From Sporosarcina ureae (GTDB taxonomy: Bacteria > Bacillota > Bacilli > Bacillales_A > Planococcaceae): a stretch of 64,000 nt of DNA. Both the position numbers and the translations under genes were made by a program. Below the pieces are notes generated by a model. The model saw only the letters and a list, made by a program, of their open reading frames with translations. It was not told the DNA's origin and did no database searches. Positions 16,915 through 24,574 of the stretch are shown here, in pieces (the first letter of the stretch is position 1; each line of letters begins with the position of its first letter). Where the stretch lies: positions 31,211 through 95,210 of the forward strand of contig NZ_JARIEA010000086.1 in assembly GCF_029267015.1 (NCBI RefSeq), in the 5' to 3' direction.

Positions 16915-17475
16915 ATCTTTCCCCGTATCTTTTCCACTGTCCTCAGCAGCCCCTTTACCTGCTTTCATAATTAGTTCTTGCCACTTTGCTTGCATAAGCG
17001 GGCTATTAATTGTATCTTCCACAGCCTTCTCCATTTCTTTCTTAAGTGTCGCTGAATTAACGATCTTCTCCATCTGTTTCATCATGTCTGGCTGTCCGAA
17101 AAACTTCTCCATTTCTTTTTGGAATGAAGCATCTGCCATCAAATCTTTCATAATATCGGCTTGTTGCTTTTTCATGCTTTTAGCCACGGTTTCAGTAAAC
17201 TTAGGATCTTCAAAAGCTGTCGTCCAAAAACGCTCTCCCTCTTTAGAAAGTAAGACATTCTCAATACTTTGCTTCACTTCTGGTTGTTCGAGTACGAGTA
17301 ACTCCCTGAACTCAGGATCGGTCATTATTTTCCGGAGTGCTTTTTTTCCATCTTCCGTCTGGATTGCATCTGTCATCATCTTCTTCATCTCGTCATAGCT
17401 TGGTGACGCCTGACTTCCTCCGCTGCAACCCGCAAGGAATAGAAGGAATAGAAAAATGCCTGCAAATTTTTTCAT
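16888..17475 (-). CDS. gerD: GerD, spore germination lipoprotein
   Basis: Inner-membrane lipoprotein that organises germinant receptors into the germinosome. The lipobox LAGC lies near residue 18 after a typical signal peptide. The mature part is helical and rich in Met, Lys and Glu (KKALRKIMTDPEFRELL, FQKEMEKFFGQPDMMKQMEK), which is characteristic of GerD. A charged, low-complexity tail ends the protein. ATG 17475 lies 9 nt after GGAAGG; a TTG three codons earlier abuts that site. Location between salA and kbaA matches B. subtilis. Confidence 0.92.
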   Translation of the reverse strand: MKKFAGIFLFLLFLAGCSGGSQASPSYDEMKKMMTDAIQTEDGKKALRKIMTDPEFRELLVLEQPEVKQSIENVLLSKEGERFWTTAFEDPKFTETVAKSMKKQQADIMKDLMADASFQKEMEKFFGQPDMMKQMEKIVNSATLKKEMEKAVEDTINSPLMQAKWQELIMKAGKGAAEDSGKDTGKDKKTDEEGK

Positions 17476-17613
17476 TCCACTCAACCTTCCACTTGTATTT
17501 TCATTTATTGTTCACAATATAAGAAGGAATATGCATGATTCGTTCAATGAAATAGATTTTTTTGTCGATCGTTGATACACTAGGATGGACATGATAAAAA
17601 GGGGAACAGTACT

Positions 17614-18294
17614 GTGACAATACGAAATTGGGTTAAATTTTTCTTGCGCGCAATGGCAATTGGTGGAGCAATTACAGCGGTTGTTGGTCTAATAGTACGT
17701 TGGGACTTTTTCTATGGATATTTACAAGCAGGCGAGATATGGCAATTTCTTGGTGCTTTTTTATGGATGATCTTTTTAGGCTTTACGATGAGTGTAGTTG
17801 CGCAGATGGGCTTCTTCGCCTATTTGACCGTTCATCAGTTTGGCGTCAATATGTTCCGTACGTTAACTTTGTGGAACTGGGTGCAAATGCTGATTATAGT
17901 CGTTGTGCTGTTTGATTTAGTGTTTTTCCGTTTCCAATTAACGAAAGCAGATACAAGTCGGACGGTTCTGTACATTTTCTTACTTATTACTTTGATTGGT
18001 GTATCAGTAGTGACAGCGTACTTTAAAGCGCAATGGACGAAAAAACATGCGTTGATTTCCGCGTTATTTTTCATGATTGTCATTACGACGCTTGAATGGT
18101 TGCCAGCGCTTATGGTTACTTCCGGTAATAAAGATGAATGGGTAACCATTCTTTTATTCCCACTGCTCGCAGTAAATGCATATCAATTATTAATATTGCC
18201 CAAATACAACAGACAATCCGATATTGATAAAGAGAAGTTGGACAAACGCAGAAATGAAAGAAAAAAGACAAAGAAAAAACCAGTTAAATCCTAA
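17614..18294 (+). CDS. kbaA: KbaA, KinB-signalling pathway activation protein
   Basis: Membrane protein that in B. subtilis is needed for KinB-dependent entry into sporulation. The 226 residues contain about six hydrophobic segments (for example AIGGAITAVVGLIVRW, FLGAFLWMIFLGFTMSVVA and LISALFFMIVITTLEWLPAL) and a basic C-terminal tail (KLDKRRNERKKTKKKP). Start GTG 17614 follows AAAGGGG by 9 nt. The identification rests on sequence resemblance plus its place between gerD and the pdaB-like gene. Confidence 0.9.
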   Translation: MTIRNWVKFFLRAMAIGGAITAVVGLIVRWDFFYGYLQAGEIWQFLGAFLWMIFLGFTMSVVAQMGFFAYLTVHQFGVNMFRTLTLWNWVQMLIIVVVLFDLVFFRFQLTKADTSRTVLYIFLLITLIGVSVVTAYFKAQWTKKHALISALFFMIVITTLEWLPALMVTSGNKDEWVTILLFPLLAVNAYQLLILPKYNRQSDIDKEKLDKRRNERKKTKKKPVKS

Positions 18295-18330
18295 AAAACT
18301 GACAGGAGACTTTTCTCCTGTCAGTTTTTA
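18294..18330. terminator. Bidirectional terminator, kbaA / pdaB-like
   Basis: AAAACTGACAGGAG and CTCCTGTCAGTTTTT form a near-perfect stem around ACTTTT, with A and T tracts for both directions. The right tract overlaps the pdaB-like stop codon. Confidence 0.9.
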
Positions 18331-18993
18331 TTGTGGGATTTTTTTCGTTTTAACAGTGGATCGAAATAAGAGATCCTCTACGGATTGAAAAGTACGACTA
18401 GCCATTAAACGCTGAATATCAGCAGAGGCCACTTGCTCATGACGGTCATATGAAACGGTAATGATTTCACCTTGAGAAGCTTTTGGTAATGTACCACCAG
18501 ACCATTGTACAGTAGATCCGAGTGCATTGATTTCTGCTTTGCTCAACTGCTGCAATAGAGCTAAAGGGAATTCCTCATCTGTCGTACGAAACCAAAGTGG
18601 ACGTGTGTTGAACAGTTCTTCAAATGTTTGCAGTTGCTTACTCAAAAGATTTGGATCGCTTTCATAGTGCTGACCTTCGGTACCGAGTAAAGCGATAGGT
18701 AACGAGCGCTGGTTAATTTGTTCAGTAAGGTGGGGAAAGCGTGAAGCCCAGTCACTATCGATAAAAAGAAGGGGATACGGTTGCGATAAATGTTTAAGAA
18801 GCTCCTCTACTTCTTTTTCACCGAAAGAAATATTAATCGTCAACGCAGAACCTTGTGTACCTTTTACTATCACTGCCGGTTGTTCTGTTAATCGGAAAAC
18901 CGTCTTCAGAGTAGAAGTAGGCTTGGCCAATTGAGGGATAAACGCTAAGAACACTGCAATCAAAACGAAAGAGAAGAGAAGTTTTTTTATCAT
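18328..18993 (-). CDS. Divergent PdaB-like polysaccharide deacetylase family protein
   Basis: By position next to kbaA and by scattered similarity this is the counterpart of B. subtilis PdaB, a sporulation protein needed for spore stability. An N-terminal signal anchor (LLFSFVLIAVFLAFIPQLA) is followed by ALTINISFGEKEVEELL (compare ALTFNISWGD of PdaB), DSDWASRFPHLTEQI and LWFRTTDEEFPLALLQQL. At 221 residues it is slightly short. The usual deacetylase metal-binding histidines are not evident, and the HxxxH-equivalent region reads LPIALLGTEG, so it is probably catalytically inactive. ATG 18993 is preceded by AGGAG. Confidence 0.7.
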   Translation of the reverse strand: MIKKLLFSFVLIAVFLAFIPQLAKPTSTLKTVFRLTEQPAVIVKGTQGSALTINISFGEKEVEELLKHLSQPYPLLFIDSDWASRFPHLTEQINQRSLPIALLGTEGQHYESDPNLLSKQLQTFEELFNTRPLWFRTTDEEFPLALLQQLSKAEINALGSTVQWSGGTLPKASQGEIITVSYDRHEQVASADIQRLMASRTFQSVEDLLFRSTVKTKKIPQ

Positions 18994-19100
18994 GCCAATC
19001 TCCTTAATTATGTGAAGTCTAAACTATTGTATGAAAACCTCTTGACGTCTATGACTAAGCCTATTATAATTAAAAATGCTTGAGGGATTAAAAGTACTTG

Positions 19101-19129
19101 TTGCAAACAGTTAGCAAGCATGCTATAAT
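19101..19129 (+). promoter_or_regulatory. Promoter of the tRNA cluster
   Basis: TTGCAA (19101-19106), a 17-nt gap, then a perfect TATAAT (19124-19129), about 35 nt before tRNA-Asn. A strong consensus-type promoter. Confidence 0.8.
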
Positions 19130-19165
19130 GATTTTTGTCGTCAAACATAATATGTTTATTATTAT

Positions 19166-19240
19166 TCCGCAGTAGCTCAGTGGTAGAGCAATCGGCTGTT
19201 AACCGATCGGTCGTAAGTTCGAGTCTTACCTGCGGAGCCA
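19166..19240 (+). tRNA. tRNA-Asn(GTT)
   Basis: 75-nt cloverleaf with encoded CCA. Acceptor strands TCCGCAG and CTGCGGA pair. The D arm contains AGCTCAGTGGTAGAGC, the anticodon GTT is at 19198-19200, and the T arm carries GTTCGAGTC. First of five tRNA genes. Confidence 0.98.
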
Positions 19241-19249
19241 TTTTTTTAT

Positions 19250-19325
19250 GCTTCCATAGCTCAGCAGGTAGAGTGCTTCCATGGTAAGGAAGAAGTCGCC
19301 GGTTCGAGTCCGGCTGGAAGCTCCA
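19250..19325 (+). tRNA. tRNA-Thr(GGT)
   Basis: 76-nt tRNA with encoded CCA. Acceptor GCTTCCA pairs with TGGAAGC. The anticodon stem CTTCC/GGAAG encloses loop ATGGTAA with anticodon GGT. The T loop GGTTCGAGTCC is standard. Confidence 0.97.
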
Positions 19326-19338
19326 TGAACACTTTCAT

Positions 19339-19413
19339 GGCCCCTTGGTCAAGCGGTTAAGACACCGCCCTTTCACGGCGGTATCACGGGTTCGAATCCC
19401 GTAGGGGTCACCA
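19339..19413 (+). tRNA. tRNA-Glu(TTC)
   Basis: 75-nt tRNA with encoded CCA. Acceptor GGCCCCT pairs with AGGGGTC (one G-T pair). The anticodon stem CCGCC/GGCGG encloses CTTTCAC with anticodon TTC. The T arm CGGGTTCGAATCCCG is perfect. Confidence 0.98.
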
Positions 19414-19430
19414 ATTAACTTTTATAGTAA

Positions 19431-19588
19431 AGTAGCAATGCGAAGCTTATCGTATAATCCTGTTAAAATTGGGAGAAGCGAGTAGTGCAAGGAAGCAAGT
19501 GAGAGAAGGAAGGAGCGTACTCAGGTACGTGACTGACTAAGCGAGTGAAGCCTGACGCAGCAATGCGAAGCTTATCGCAATTTTAACA
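19431..19588 (+). repeat. Repeat-like structured element between tRNA-Glu and tRNA-Tyr
   Basis: The 175-nt spacer is not plain filler. TGTTAAAATTG (19461-19471) and CAATTTTAACA (19578-19588) are perfect 11-bp terminal inverted repeats. Between them is a purine-rich segment with a GTAC-centred inverted pair (GCGTACTC/GGTACGTG). AGCAATGCGAAGCTTATCG occurs twice, at 19434-19452 and 19559-19577, as if a second truncated copy lay to the left. The right end abuts tRNA-Tyr. It has no good coding frame. Confidence 0.65.
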
Positions 19589-19589
19589 A

Positions 19590-19674
19590 GGTGGGGTAGC
19601 GAAGTGGCTAAACGCGGCGGACTGTAAATCCGCTCCCTCCGGGTTCGGCGGTTCGAATCCGTCCCCCACCACCA
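19590..19674 (+). tRNA. tRNA-Tyr(GTA)
   Basis: 85-nt class II tRNA with a long variable arm and encoded CCA. Acceptor GGTGGGG pairs with CCCCACC. The anticodon GTA is in CGGACTGTAAATCCG, and the T arm is GCGGTTCGAATCCGT. Confidence 0.97.
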
Positions 19675-19707
19675 TTTTTTTAAAACAAAATATAACCATC
19701 TATACGT

Positions 19708-19782
19708 TGGGGTATAGCCAAGCGGTAAGGCAACGGACTTTGACTCCGTCACTCGTTGGTTCGAATCCAGCTACCCCAGCCA
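19708..19782 (+). tRNA. tRNA-Gln(TTG)
   Basis: 75-nt tRNA with encoded CCA. Acceptor TGGGGTA pairs with TACCCCA. The anticodon TTG is in CGGACTTTGACTCCG, and the T arm TTGGTTCGAATCCAG is standard. Last gene of the cluster. Confidence 0.97.
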
Positions 19783-19821
19783 TTTACCTAACATACGTAC
19801 AATTTCATAATACATATGTCG

Positions 19822-19857
19822 AATCCTTGTTATTAATAAAATAATAAAGGGTTTTTT
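19822..19857 (+). terminator. Probable terminator of the tRNA cluster
   Basis: An AT-rich imperfect stem (ATCCTTGTTATTA with TAATAAAGGGT) is followed by seven T. It is the only terminator-like structure after tRNA-Gln. Confidence 0.5.
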
Positions 19858-19954
19858 TGTGTAGAAAAATAGTAGTTCATATAGAACAATTCAAATAATC
19901 ATGTATAATAATCTATAACACGTATAGGTAGTTTCTCTTGTTTTTACCATTAAT

Positions 19955-22105
19955 ATGACTGAATATAGGGATTGTGATATAGATATGGAAGAATCTTTAA
20001 AAAATATGAAGAAGTTTGTGGAGTCGAATAGTGAAAAAGAATTACGAAAAACGCTTAGTGATATAGCGTTTACATTAGAACAAGCAGCTATAGTTGCAAT
20101 AACTGACTCACGCGGGACGATTCAATATGCCAATGAACACTTTAAAAAACTCTCGAAATATTCGAGTGGAGAATTAATTGGCTCAAATCAGAATATAGTA
20201 AATTCAGGCCACCATGACGCAGCTTTTTTTAAAGACATGTGGTCTTCGATTGGCTCGGGCAAAACCTGGCGCGGTGATATATGTAACCGTGCAAAAGATG
20301 GATCTACTTATTGGGTCGATACCACAATTGTCCCGTTTTTAAATGATCAAGGTAAACCTTATCAATATATTGCAATTCGCTATGATATTACAGCGAGAAA
20401 GCAGATGGAACTGCAAATACAAAAAAGTGCGGAGCTTTATGAAATTATTACAGCTAATGCATCTGATTACATTGCGATAATTGATCGGCAGGGCAAGTTT
20501 TATTATGCATCTCCATCTTTCCAAAAGCTTCTTGGACATACAGAGAACGAGCTATATTCTCATTCGTTTTTTTCTTACATCTATAAGAAGAATCGCCAAA
20601 AGGTAGAAAAGAAGATTTCACAGTTTGTAGGGTATCAACGTCAAACAATGAACTTAGAGTTCTCATTTTTAGATAGTAAAAATGGTTTGCATATTATGGA
20701 AGCGAAAATTGATGAAGTAAATGAAACACTCGAATATGAAGATAAGCTACTAGTCGTCATGCGAGATGTCACAGAACGTGTGAAGTCAGAAGAGAAAATT
20801 AAGTATTTGGTCTATAACGATCAGCTGACTTCTTTAATGAATCGAAATTCATTTAGAGAACAGATGGCTCTGGCATTTGAGAGAGCGCGCACCCGCAAAC
20901 AAGTATTTGCGCTTGTCCATATAAATATTGATCGACTCCGTTATGCAAATGATTTACTTGGGCATGAAGCAGGAGACTATTTATTGGCGATGGTTGGAGA
21001 GCGATTAAAAAAGAAAACGGGACCTGAAAGTTTGTTGGCTCGTATTGCAGGAGACGAGTTTGCATTCATTATTACAGGACTGAAGGATGAAGAGGAGTTC
21101 TATAATCATGCGGAAGATATTCGCATCTTTTTGGAGCAACCGATTCAAGTAGGCAAGCAAAGTTACACATTGTCTATTAGTGGCGGTATTTCTATGTATC
21201 CTGAACATGCAAATCAACCTTCCGATTTGATTACTAAAGCCACGTTGGCATTGGGCAAAGTCAAGTTGCGAGGTGGCGGCGATAGTGAGATGTATGAGCC
21301 GGGTACTTCAAAGATGTCGTTAGAGCGAATATTACTTGAAAATGAATTACGTAAAAGTGTCCAACAACAACACTTTTATCTGGAATACCAACCAAAAGTA
21401 TTACTGGATACGGGTAAGTTAGCGGGTGTTGAAGCACTTGTACGTTGGAATCATCCAGATCTGGGCATTATCCCCCCTATGAAGTTCATTCCATTAGCTG
21501 AAGAAACGAAAATTATTGTACCGCTAGGAGAATGGATTTTACGAGAAGTGTGCAAGCGCGCGCAGATTGAAGCAGCAGCTGGTGAAACGTGCCGATTTGC
21601 TGTAAATGTCTCAACTGTCCAAATGAAAGAAGAGGGTTTTGTAGACTCTGTCTTGAATATTATTAAGGAATATCATGTGCCACCTGAAATGCTCGAGTTG
21701 GAATTGACAGAAAGCTCGTTTATGGATACGGAAGGGATGAAGGATTCCATTCAGAGGCTACGAAGTGAAGGTATTACTATTGCGATCGATGATTTCGGTA
21801 CAGGGTATAGTACATTTAGTTATATTAAAGAACTTCCAGCTGATACACTGAAAATTGATATGGCGTTTGTACGCGATATTTTAGAGAATGAAAATAGTCA
21901 GGCTATTGTCAAAGCAATTGTGACACTTGCTGATACAGCGGGATTGAATGTGGTAGCAGAAGGAATTGAATTACCTGAGCAGGCAAAAACACTCTATAAT
22001 TTAGGATGCCGTGAAGGACAAGGCTATTATTATGGCCGCCCGATGTCATTAGAAGATGCACTACAGATTAGAGAACGTCATTCAGTATTTCAAAATAAAC
22101 AGTAA
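19955..22105 (+). CDS. PAS-PAS-GGDEF-EAL protein (c-di-GMP turnover)
   Basis: Soluble 716-residue sensor for cyclic di-GMP metabolism. Two PAS domains come first (residues ~40-150 with ITDSRGTIQYANEHF, and ~155-275 with IIDRQGKFYYASPSF), then a GGDEF domain (~280-445) and an EAL domain (~455-705). The GGDEF signature reads RIAGDEFAF (AGDEF), which may or may not be active. The EAL side looks intact: GVEALVRWNHP, LELTESSFMD and IAIDDFGTGYS. No membrane segment is seen. The start is uncertain: neither ATG 19955 nor ATG 19985 has a good ribosome binding site. Arginase follows after 17 nt. Confidence 0.93.
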   Translation: MTEYRDCDIDMEESLKNMKKFVESNSEKELRKTLSDIAFTLEQAAIVAITDSRGTIQYANEHFKKLSKYSSGELIGSNQNIVNSGHHDAAFFKDMWSSIGSGKTWRGDICNRAKDGSTYWVDTTIVPFLNDQGKPYQYIAIRYDITARKQMELQIQKSAELYEIITANASDYIAIIDRQGKFYYASPSFQKLLGHTENELYSHSFFSYIYKKNRQKVEKKISQFVGYQRQTMNLEFSFLDSKNGLHIMEAKIDEVNETLEYEDKLLVVMRDVTERVKSEEKIKYLVYNDQLTSLMNRNSFREQMALAFERARTRKQVFALVHINIDRLRYANDLLGHEAGDYLLAMVGERLKKKTGPESLLARIAGDEFAFIITGLKDEEEFYNHAEDIRIFLEQPIQVGKQSYTLSISGGISMYPEHANQPSDLITKATLALGKVKLRGGGDSEMYEPGTSKMSLERILLENELRKSVQQQHFYLEYQPKVLLDTGKLAGVEALVRWNHPDLGIIPPMKFIPLAEETKIIVPLGEWILREVCKRAQIEAAAGETCRFAVNVSTVQMKEEGFVDSVLNIIKEYHVPPEMLELELTESSFMDTEGMKDSIQRLRSEGITIAIDDFGTGYSTFSYIKELPADTLKIDMAFVRDILENENSQAIVKAIVTLADTAGLNVVAEGIELPEQAKTLYNLGCREGQGYYYGRPMSLEDALQIRERHSVFQNKQ

Positions 22106-22122
22106 CATGTGGGAGGAACACT

Positions 22123-23028
22123 ATGCGAAAACTAGATATTTCTTTAATTGGAGTACCCGTCGATCTTGGCCAAAGCCGACGAGGAGTAGATATGGGACCA
22201 AGCGCCATCCGATATGCAGGAGCTGTTGAGCGTCTTCAAGCACTAGGTCACGACGTTACGGATCAAGGGAATATTTCTGTTTCACCAGTACATGACTTAA
22301 CACGTAATGAGGATGGATTGAAGAACTTGTCAGAAGTGACTGCAGCAACAGAAGAACTCGCTGCAAAAGTTTCCGAGATTGTGAAAAATAACAAATTCCC
22401 ACTAGTACTTGGTGGCGATCATAGTATCGCTATCGGTACACTCGCAGGATTAGCCGAACACTATAAAAACCTCGGGATTATTTGGTATGATGCACATGCC
22501 GATATGAATACGAGTGACACTTCTCCGTCAGGCAATATACACGGTATGCCGCTTGCTGTCAGCATGGGATTAGGACATGAGCAACTAGTAAATGTACATA
22601 GTGACGGGGCGAAAATAAATCCTGAGAATGTAGTAATTATCGGTGCGCGGTCAGTTGACCCAGGTGAAAGACAGTTGATTCAAGAAAAAGGCGTAAAAGT
22701 ATTCACCATGCATGAAATTGACCGTTATGGCATGTCAGCGGTAATTCAGCAAACATTGGAGTATTTTGCTTCAAGAGAAGTAGATGGCGTTCATTTGTCG
22801 TTAGATTTGGACGGTTTGGATCCATTGTATACTCCCGGAGTTGGAACGCCAGTGCCTGGTGGAATCACATATCGTGAAAGTCATTTAGCAATGGAATTGC
22901 TAGAAGATGCAAATGTTATCACATCCGCAGAATTCGTTGAAGTAAACCCTGTGCTAGATGAGTACAATAAGACCGCCGATGTGGCAGTTGGACTCATGGG
23001 ATCTTTATTCGGTGAAAAACTACTATAA
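22123..23028 (+). CDS. rocF: Arginase
   Basis: Hydrolyses L-arginine to ornithine and urea with a dimanganese centre. The 301 residues match bacterial arginases. Metal ligands are visible in GGDHSIAIG, WYDAHADMNT and SLDLDGLDP, with the substrate loop TSPSGNIHGMPLA. ATG 22123 follows GGGAGGAA. The gene is not in a roc operon here; the GGDEF-EAL gene is 17 nt upstream and a terminator follows. Its urea would be a substrate for the urease encoded 16 kb away. Confidence 0.97.
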   Translation: MRKLDISLIGVPVDLGQSRRGVDMGPSAIRYAGAVERLQALGHDVTDQGNISVSPVHDLTRNEDGLKNLSEVTAATEELAAKVSEIVKNNKFPLVLGGDHSIAIGTLAGLAEHYKNLGIIWYDAHADMNTSDTSPSGNIHGMPLAVSMGLGHEQLVNVHSDGAKINPENVVIIGARSVDPGERQLIQEKGVKVFTMHEIDRYGMSAVIQQTLEYFASREVDGVHLSLDLDGLDPLYTPGVGTPVPGGITYRESHLAMELLEDANVITSAEFVEVNPVLDEYNKTADVAVGLMGSLFGEKLL

Positions 23029-23035
23029 TTTGTTG

Positions 23036-23071
23036 AAGTGATTGAAGCCTATAGGTTTTGATCACTTTTTT
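23036..23071 (+). terminator. Terminator after rocF
   Basis: AAGTGAT (23036-23042) pairs with ATCACTT (23061-23067), with an inner CC/GG extension around TATA, followed by a T run. Confidence 0.82.
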
Positions 23072-23145
23072 CTTTGTGGAAATGACTATCACTCTCAGTG
23101 TGAATAATGATAAAGTAGGGATGGACAAAATAAATGAAGAAAAAA

Positions 23146-23171
23146 TGAAACCAAATGAAGTATCTAACGTA
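23146..23171 (+). promoter_or_regulatory. SigW-type autoregulatory promoter
   Basis: TGAAAC (23146-23151) and CGTA (23168-23171) are exactly 16 nt apart, the consensus recognised by SigW. It lies about 40 nt before sigW, so the operon is probably autoregulated. Confidence 0.9.
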
Positions 23172-23211
23172 TATAAAGGGACAGCCGCATAAGAGCGGAA
23201 GGTGAAGCCTA

Positions 23212-23775
23212 TTGGACGAATTGATTAATAAACGAGTAAAAGAAGTATTAAACGGTAATCAGGAAGCTTTTGAAGAGATTGTTATTCATTTTCAACACCG
23301 ACTGTATCAAGTGTGCTATCGGATGTTGAATAATGCAGCGGAAGCGGAAGATATTGCACAAGAGGCTTTTGTGCGTGCCTATGTAAATTTGGAAACGTAT
23401 GATCAAAAGCGGAAGTTTTCTACTTGGCTGTATCGTATTGCGACTAATCTATGTATTGATCGTATTCGTAAGAAAAAACCCGATTATTATTTAGATGCTA
23501 CGGTGCCAGGAACAGAAGGCTTAGATATGTATTCGCAAATCGCAACGGATCATCAGCTACCTGAAGAAGAAGTAGAGAAGATGGAAATGAAAGATCGTGT
23601 TCAATATGAAGTAAACAGGCTGCCCGATAAATACCGTACGATAATTATTTTGAGATATATGGAAGACCTACAGTTGCAGGAGATTGCTGACATTTTAGAG
23701 ATGCCACTTGGTACAGTGAAAACACGAGTACATCGTGGACGTGAAGCACTTCGACAACAAATGGGGAGTATGTAG
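23212..23775 (+). CDS. sigW: ECF sigma factor SigW
   Basis: Group IV sigma factor for the cell-envelope stress and antimicrobial-compound response. The 187 residues contain region 2 (VCYRMLNNAAEAEDIAQEAF, then FSTWLYRIATNLCIDRIRKKKP) and region 4 (LPDKYRTIIILRYMEDLQLQEIA, GTVKTRVHRGREALR), close to B. subtilis SigW. It starts at TTG 23212, 7 nt after GGAAGGTG. It is followed 12 nt later by its anti-sigma factor and preceded by a matching SigW promoter. Confidence 0.96.
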   Translation: MDELINKRVKEVLNGNQEAFEEIVIHFQHRLYQVCYRMLNNAAEAEDIAQEAFVRAYVNLETYDQKRKFSTWLYRIATNLCIDRIRKKKPDYYLDATVPGTEGLDMYSQIATDHQLPEEEVEKMEMKDRVQYEVNRLPDKYRTIIILRYMEDLQLQEIADILEMPLGTVKTRVHRGREALRQQMGSM

Positions 23776-23787
23776 GAGGTTGGATTC

Positions 23788-24423
23788 ATGGAAAAATGTC
23801 CTAAACATGTTGTCCATTATATGCATGCGTTTTTAGATGGTGAAATCACCAATGAAGAAGAGCAGATTTTGAACGAACATTTAAAGTCTTGTGAAGAGTG
23901 CAGAGATATCTTTGAAGACTTACAGCAAACCGTTACCTTATTTACAAATATCGATGTAGTGGAAGCGCCTGCTGGATTTGTCAGTAGCGTGACTGCGCGA
24001 TTACCCAGACAGGCCATCAAGAAAGGTCCGAAGAAGTGGTTCCGTCAGCATCCCTTTATGGTGGCGGCTGCGTTGTTTTTATTGTTGATGAGCGCATCAT
24101 TCTTCTCGAGCTTTGAAAATGAACAACAGTTTTCATTCACTAAACAACCTAATATAGTGGTTGAAGGGGAGACTGTAGTTGTGCCAGAGGGTGAGACGGT
24201 TGTCGGAGATCTTGTCGTAAAGAATGGAAACCTTCGAATTGAAGGGGAAGTTGACGGCAATGTCACCGTGATACGCGGTTCGAAGTATATGGCGTCCACT
24301 GCCGTCATTACAGGATCAAGTGAAGAGATCAATGAAATATTCGATTGGCTATGGTATAAGATGAAATCTGTCGCAAAAGATATTATCCCTGCCACCAAAG
24401 AACAAAAGCTCGAAAAAGAATAA
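23788..24423 (+). CDS. rsiW: Anti-sigma-W factor RsiW
   Basis: Membrane-spanning inhibitor of SigW, destroyed by regulated proteolysis (PrsW, RasP and Clp) on envelope stress. The N-terminal zinc-binding anti-sigma domain carries the HxxxCxxC motif in EHLKSCEEC (residues ~30-38). One transmembrane segment (FMVAAALFLLLMSASFFSSF) lies near residues 90-110. The extracytoplasmic part has a GDLVVKNGNLRIEGEVDGN repeat-like stretch. ATG 23788 follows AGGAGGTT. It is in an operon with sigW and followed by a terminator. Confidence 0.94.
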   Translation: MEKCPKHVVHYMHAFLDGEITNEEEQILNEHLKSCEECRDIFEDLQQTVTLFTNIDVVEAPAGFVSSVTARLPRQAIKKGPKKWFRQHPFMVAAALFLLLMSASFFSSFENEQQFSFTKQPNIVVEGETVVVPEGETVVGDLVVKNGNLRIEGEVDGNVTVIRGSKYMASTAVITGSSEEINEIFDWLWYKMKSVAKDIIPATKEQKLEKE

Positions 24424-24433
24424 GAAGTAGTTA

Positions 24434-24477
24434 AAAAGGTGATGCGGCTACCAGGCTTACGCATCATCTTTTTTTAT
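24434..24477 (+). terminator. Terminator after sigW-rsiW
   Basis: GGTGATGCG and CGCATCATC form the stem around a 13-nt loop, followed by seven T. Confidence 0.88.
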
Positions 24478-24574
24478 TTTCATTCGTTTATACAGCACCT
24501 TTTAGTTGGGCATGTTAGTTGGGAATTATGCTATACTAGATAAATAAGAACTTTTTTAAAGGTAGGGGAAGCAC

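Noticed and set aside
16871..17398. Plus-strand open frame of 175 codons
   Set aside because: It is the complement of gerD, with Ser/Phe/Ile-rich composition typical of an antisense shadow; gerD has lipobox, context and similarity.
19537..19752. Minus-strand open frame of 71 codons
   Set aside because: It lies across tRNA-Tyr and tRNA-Gln on the opposite strand and cannot be a real gene.
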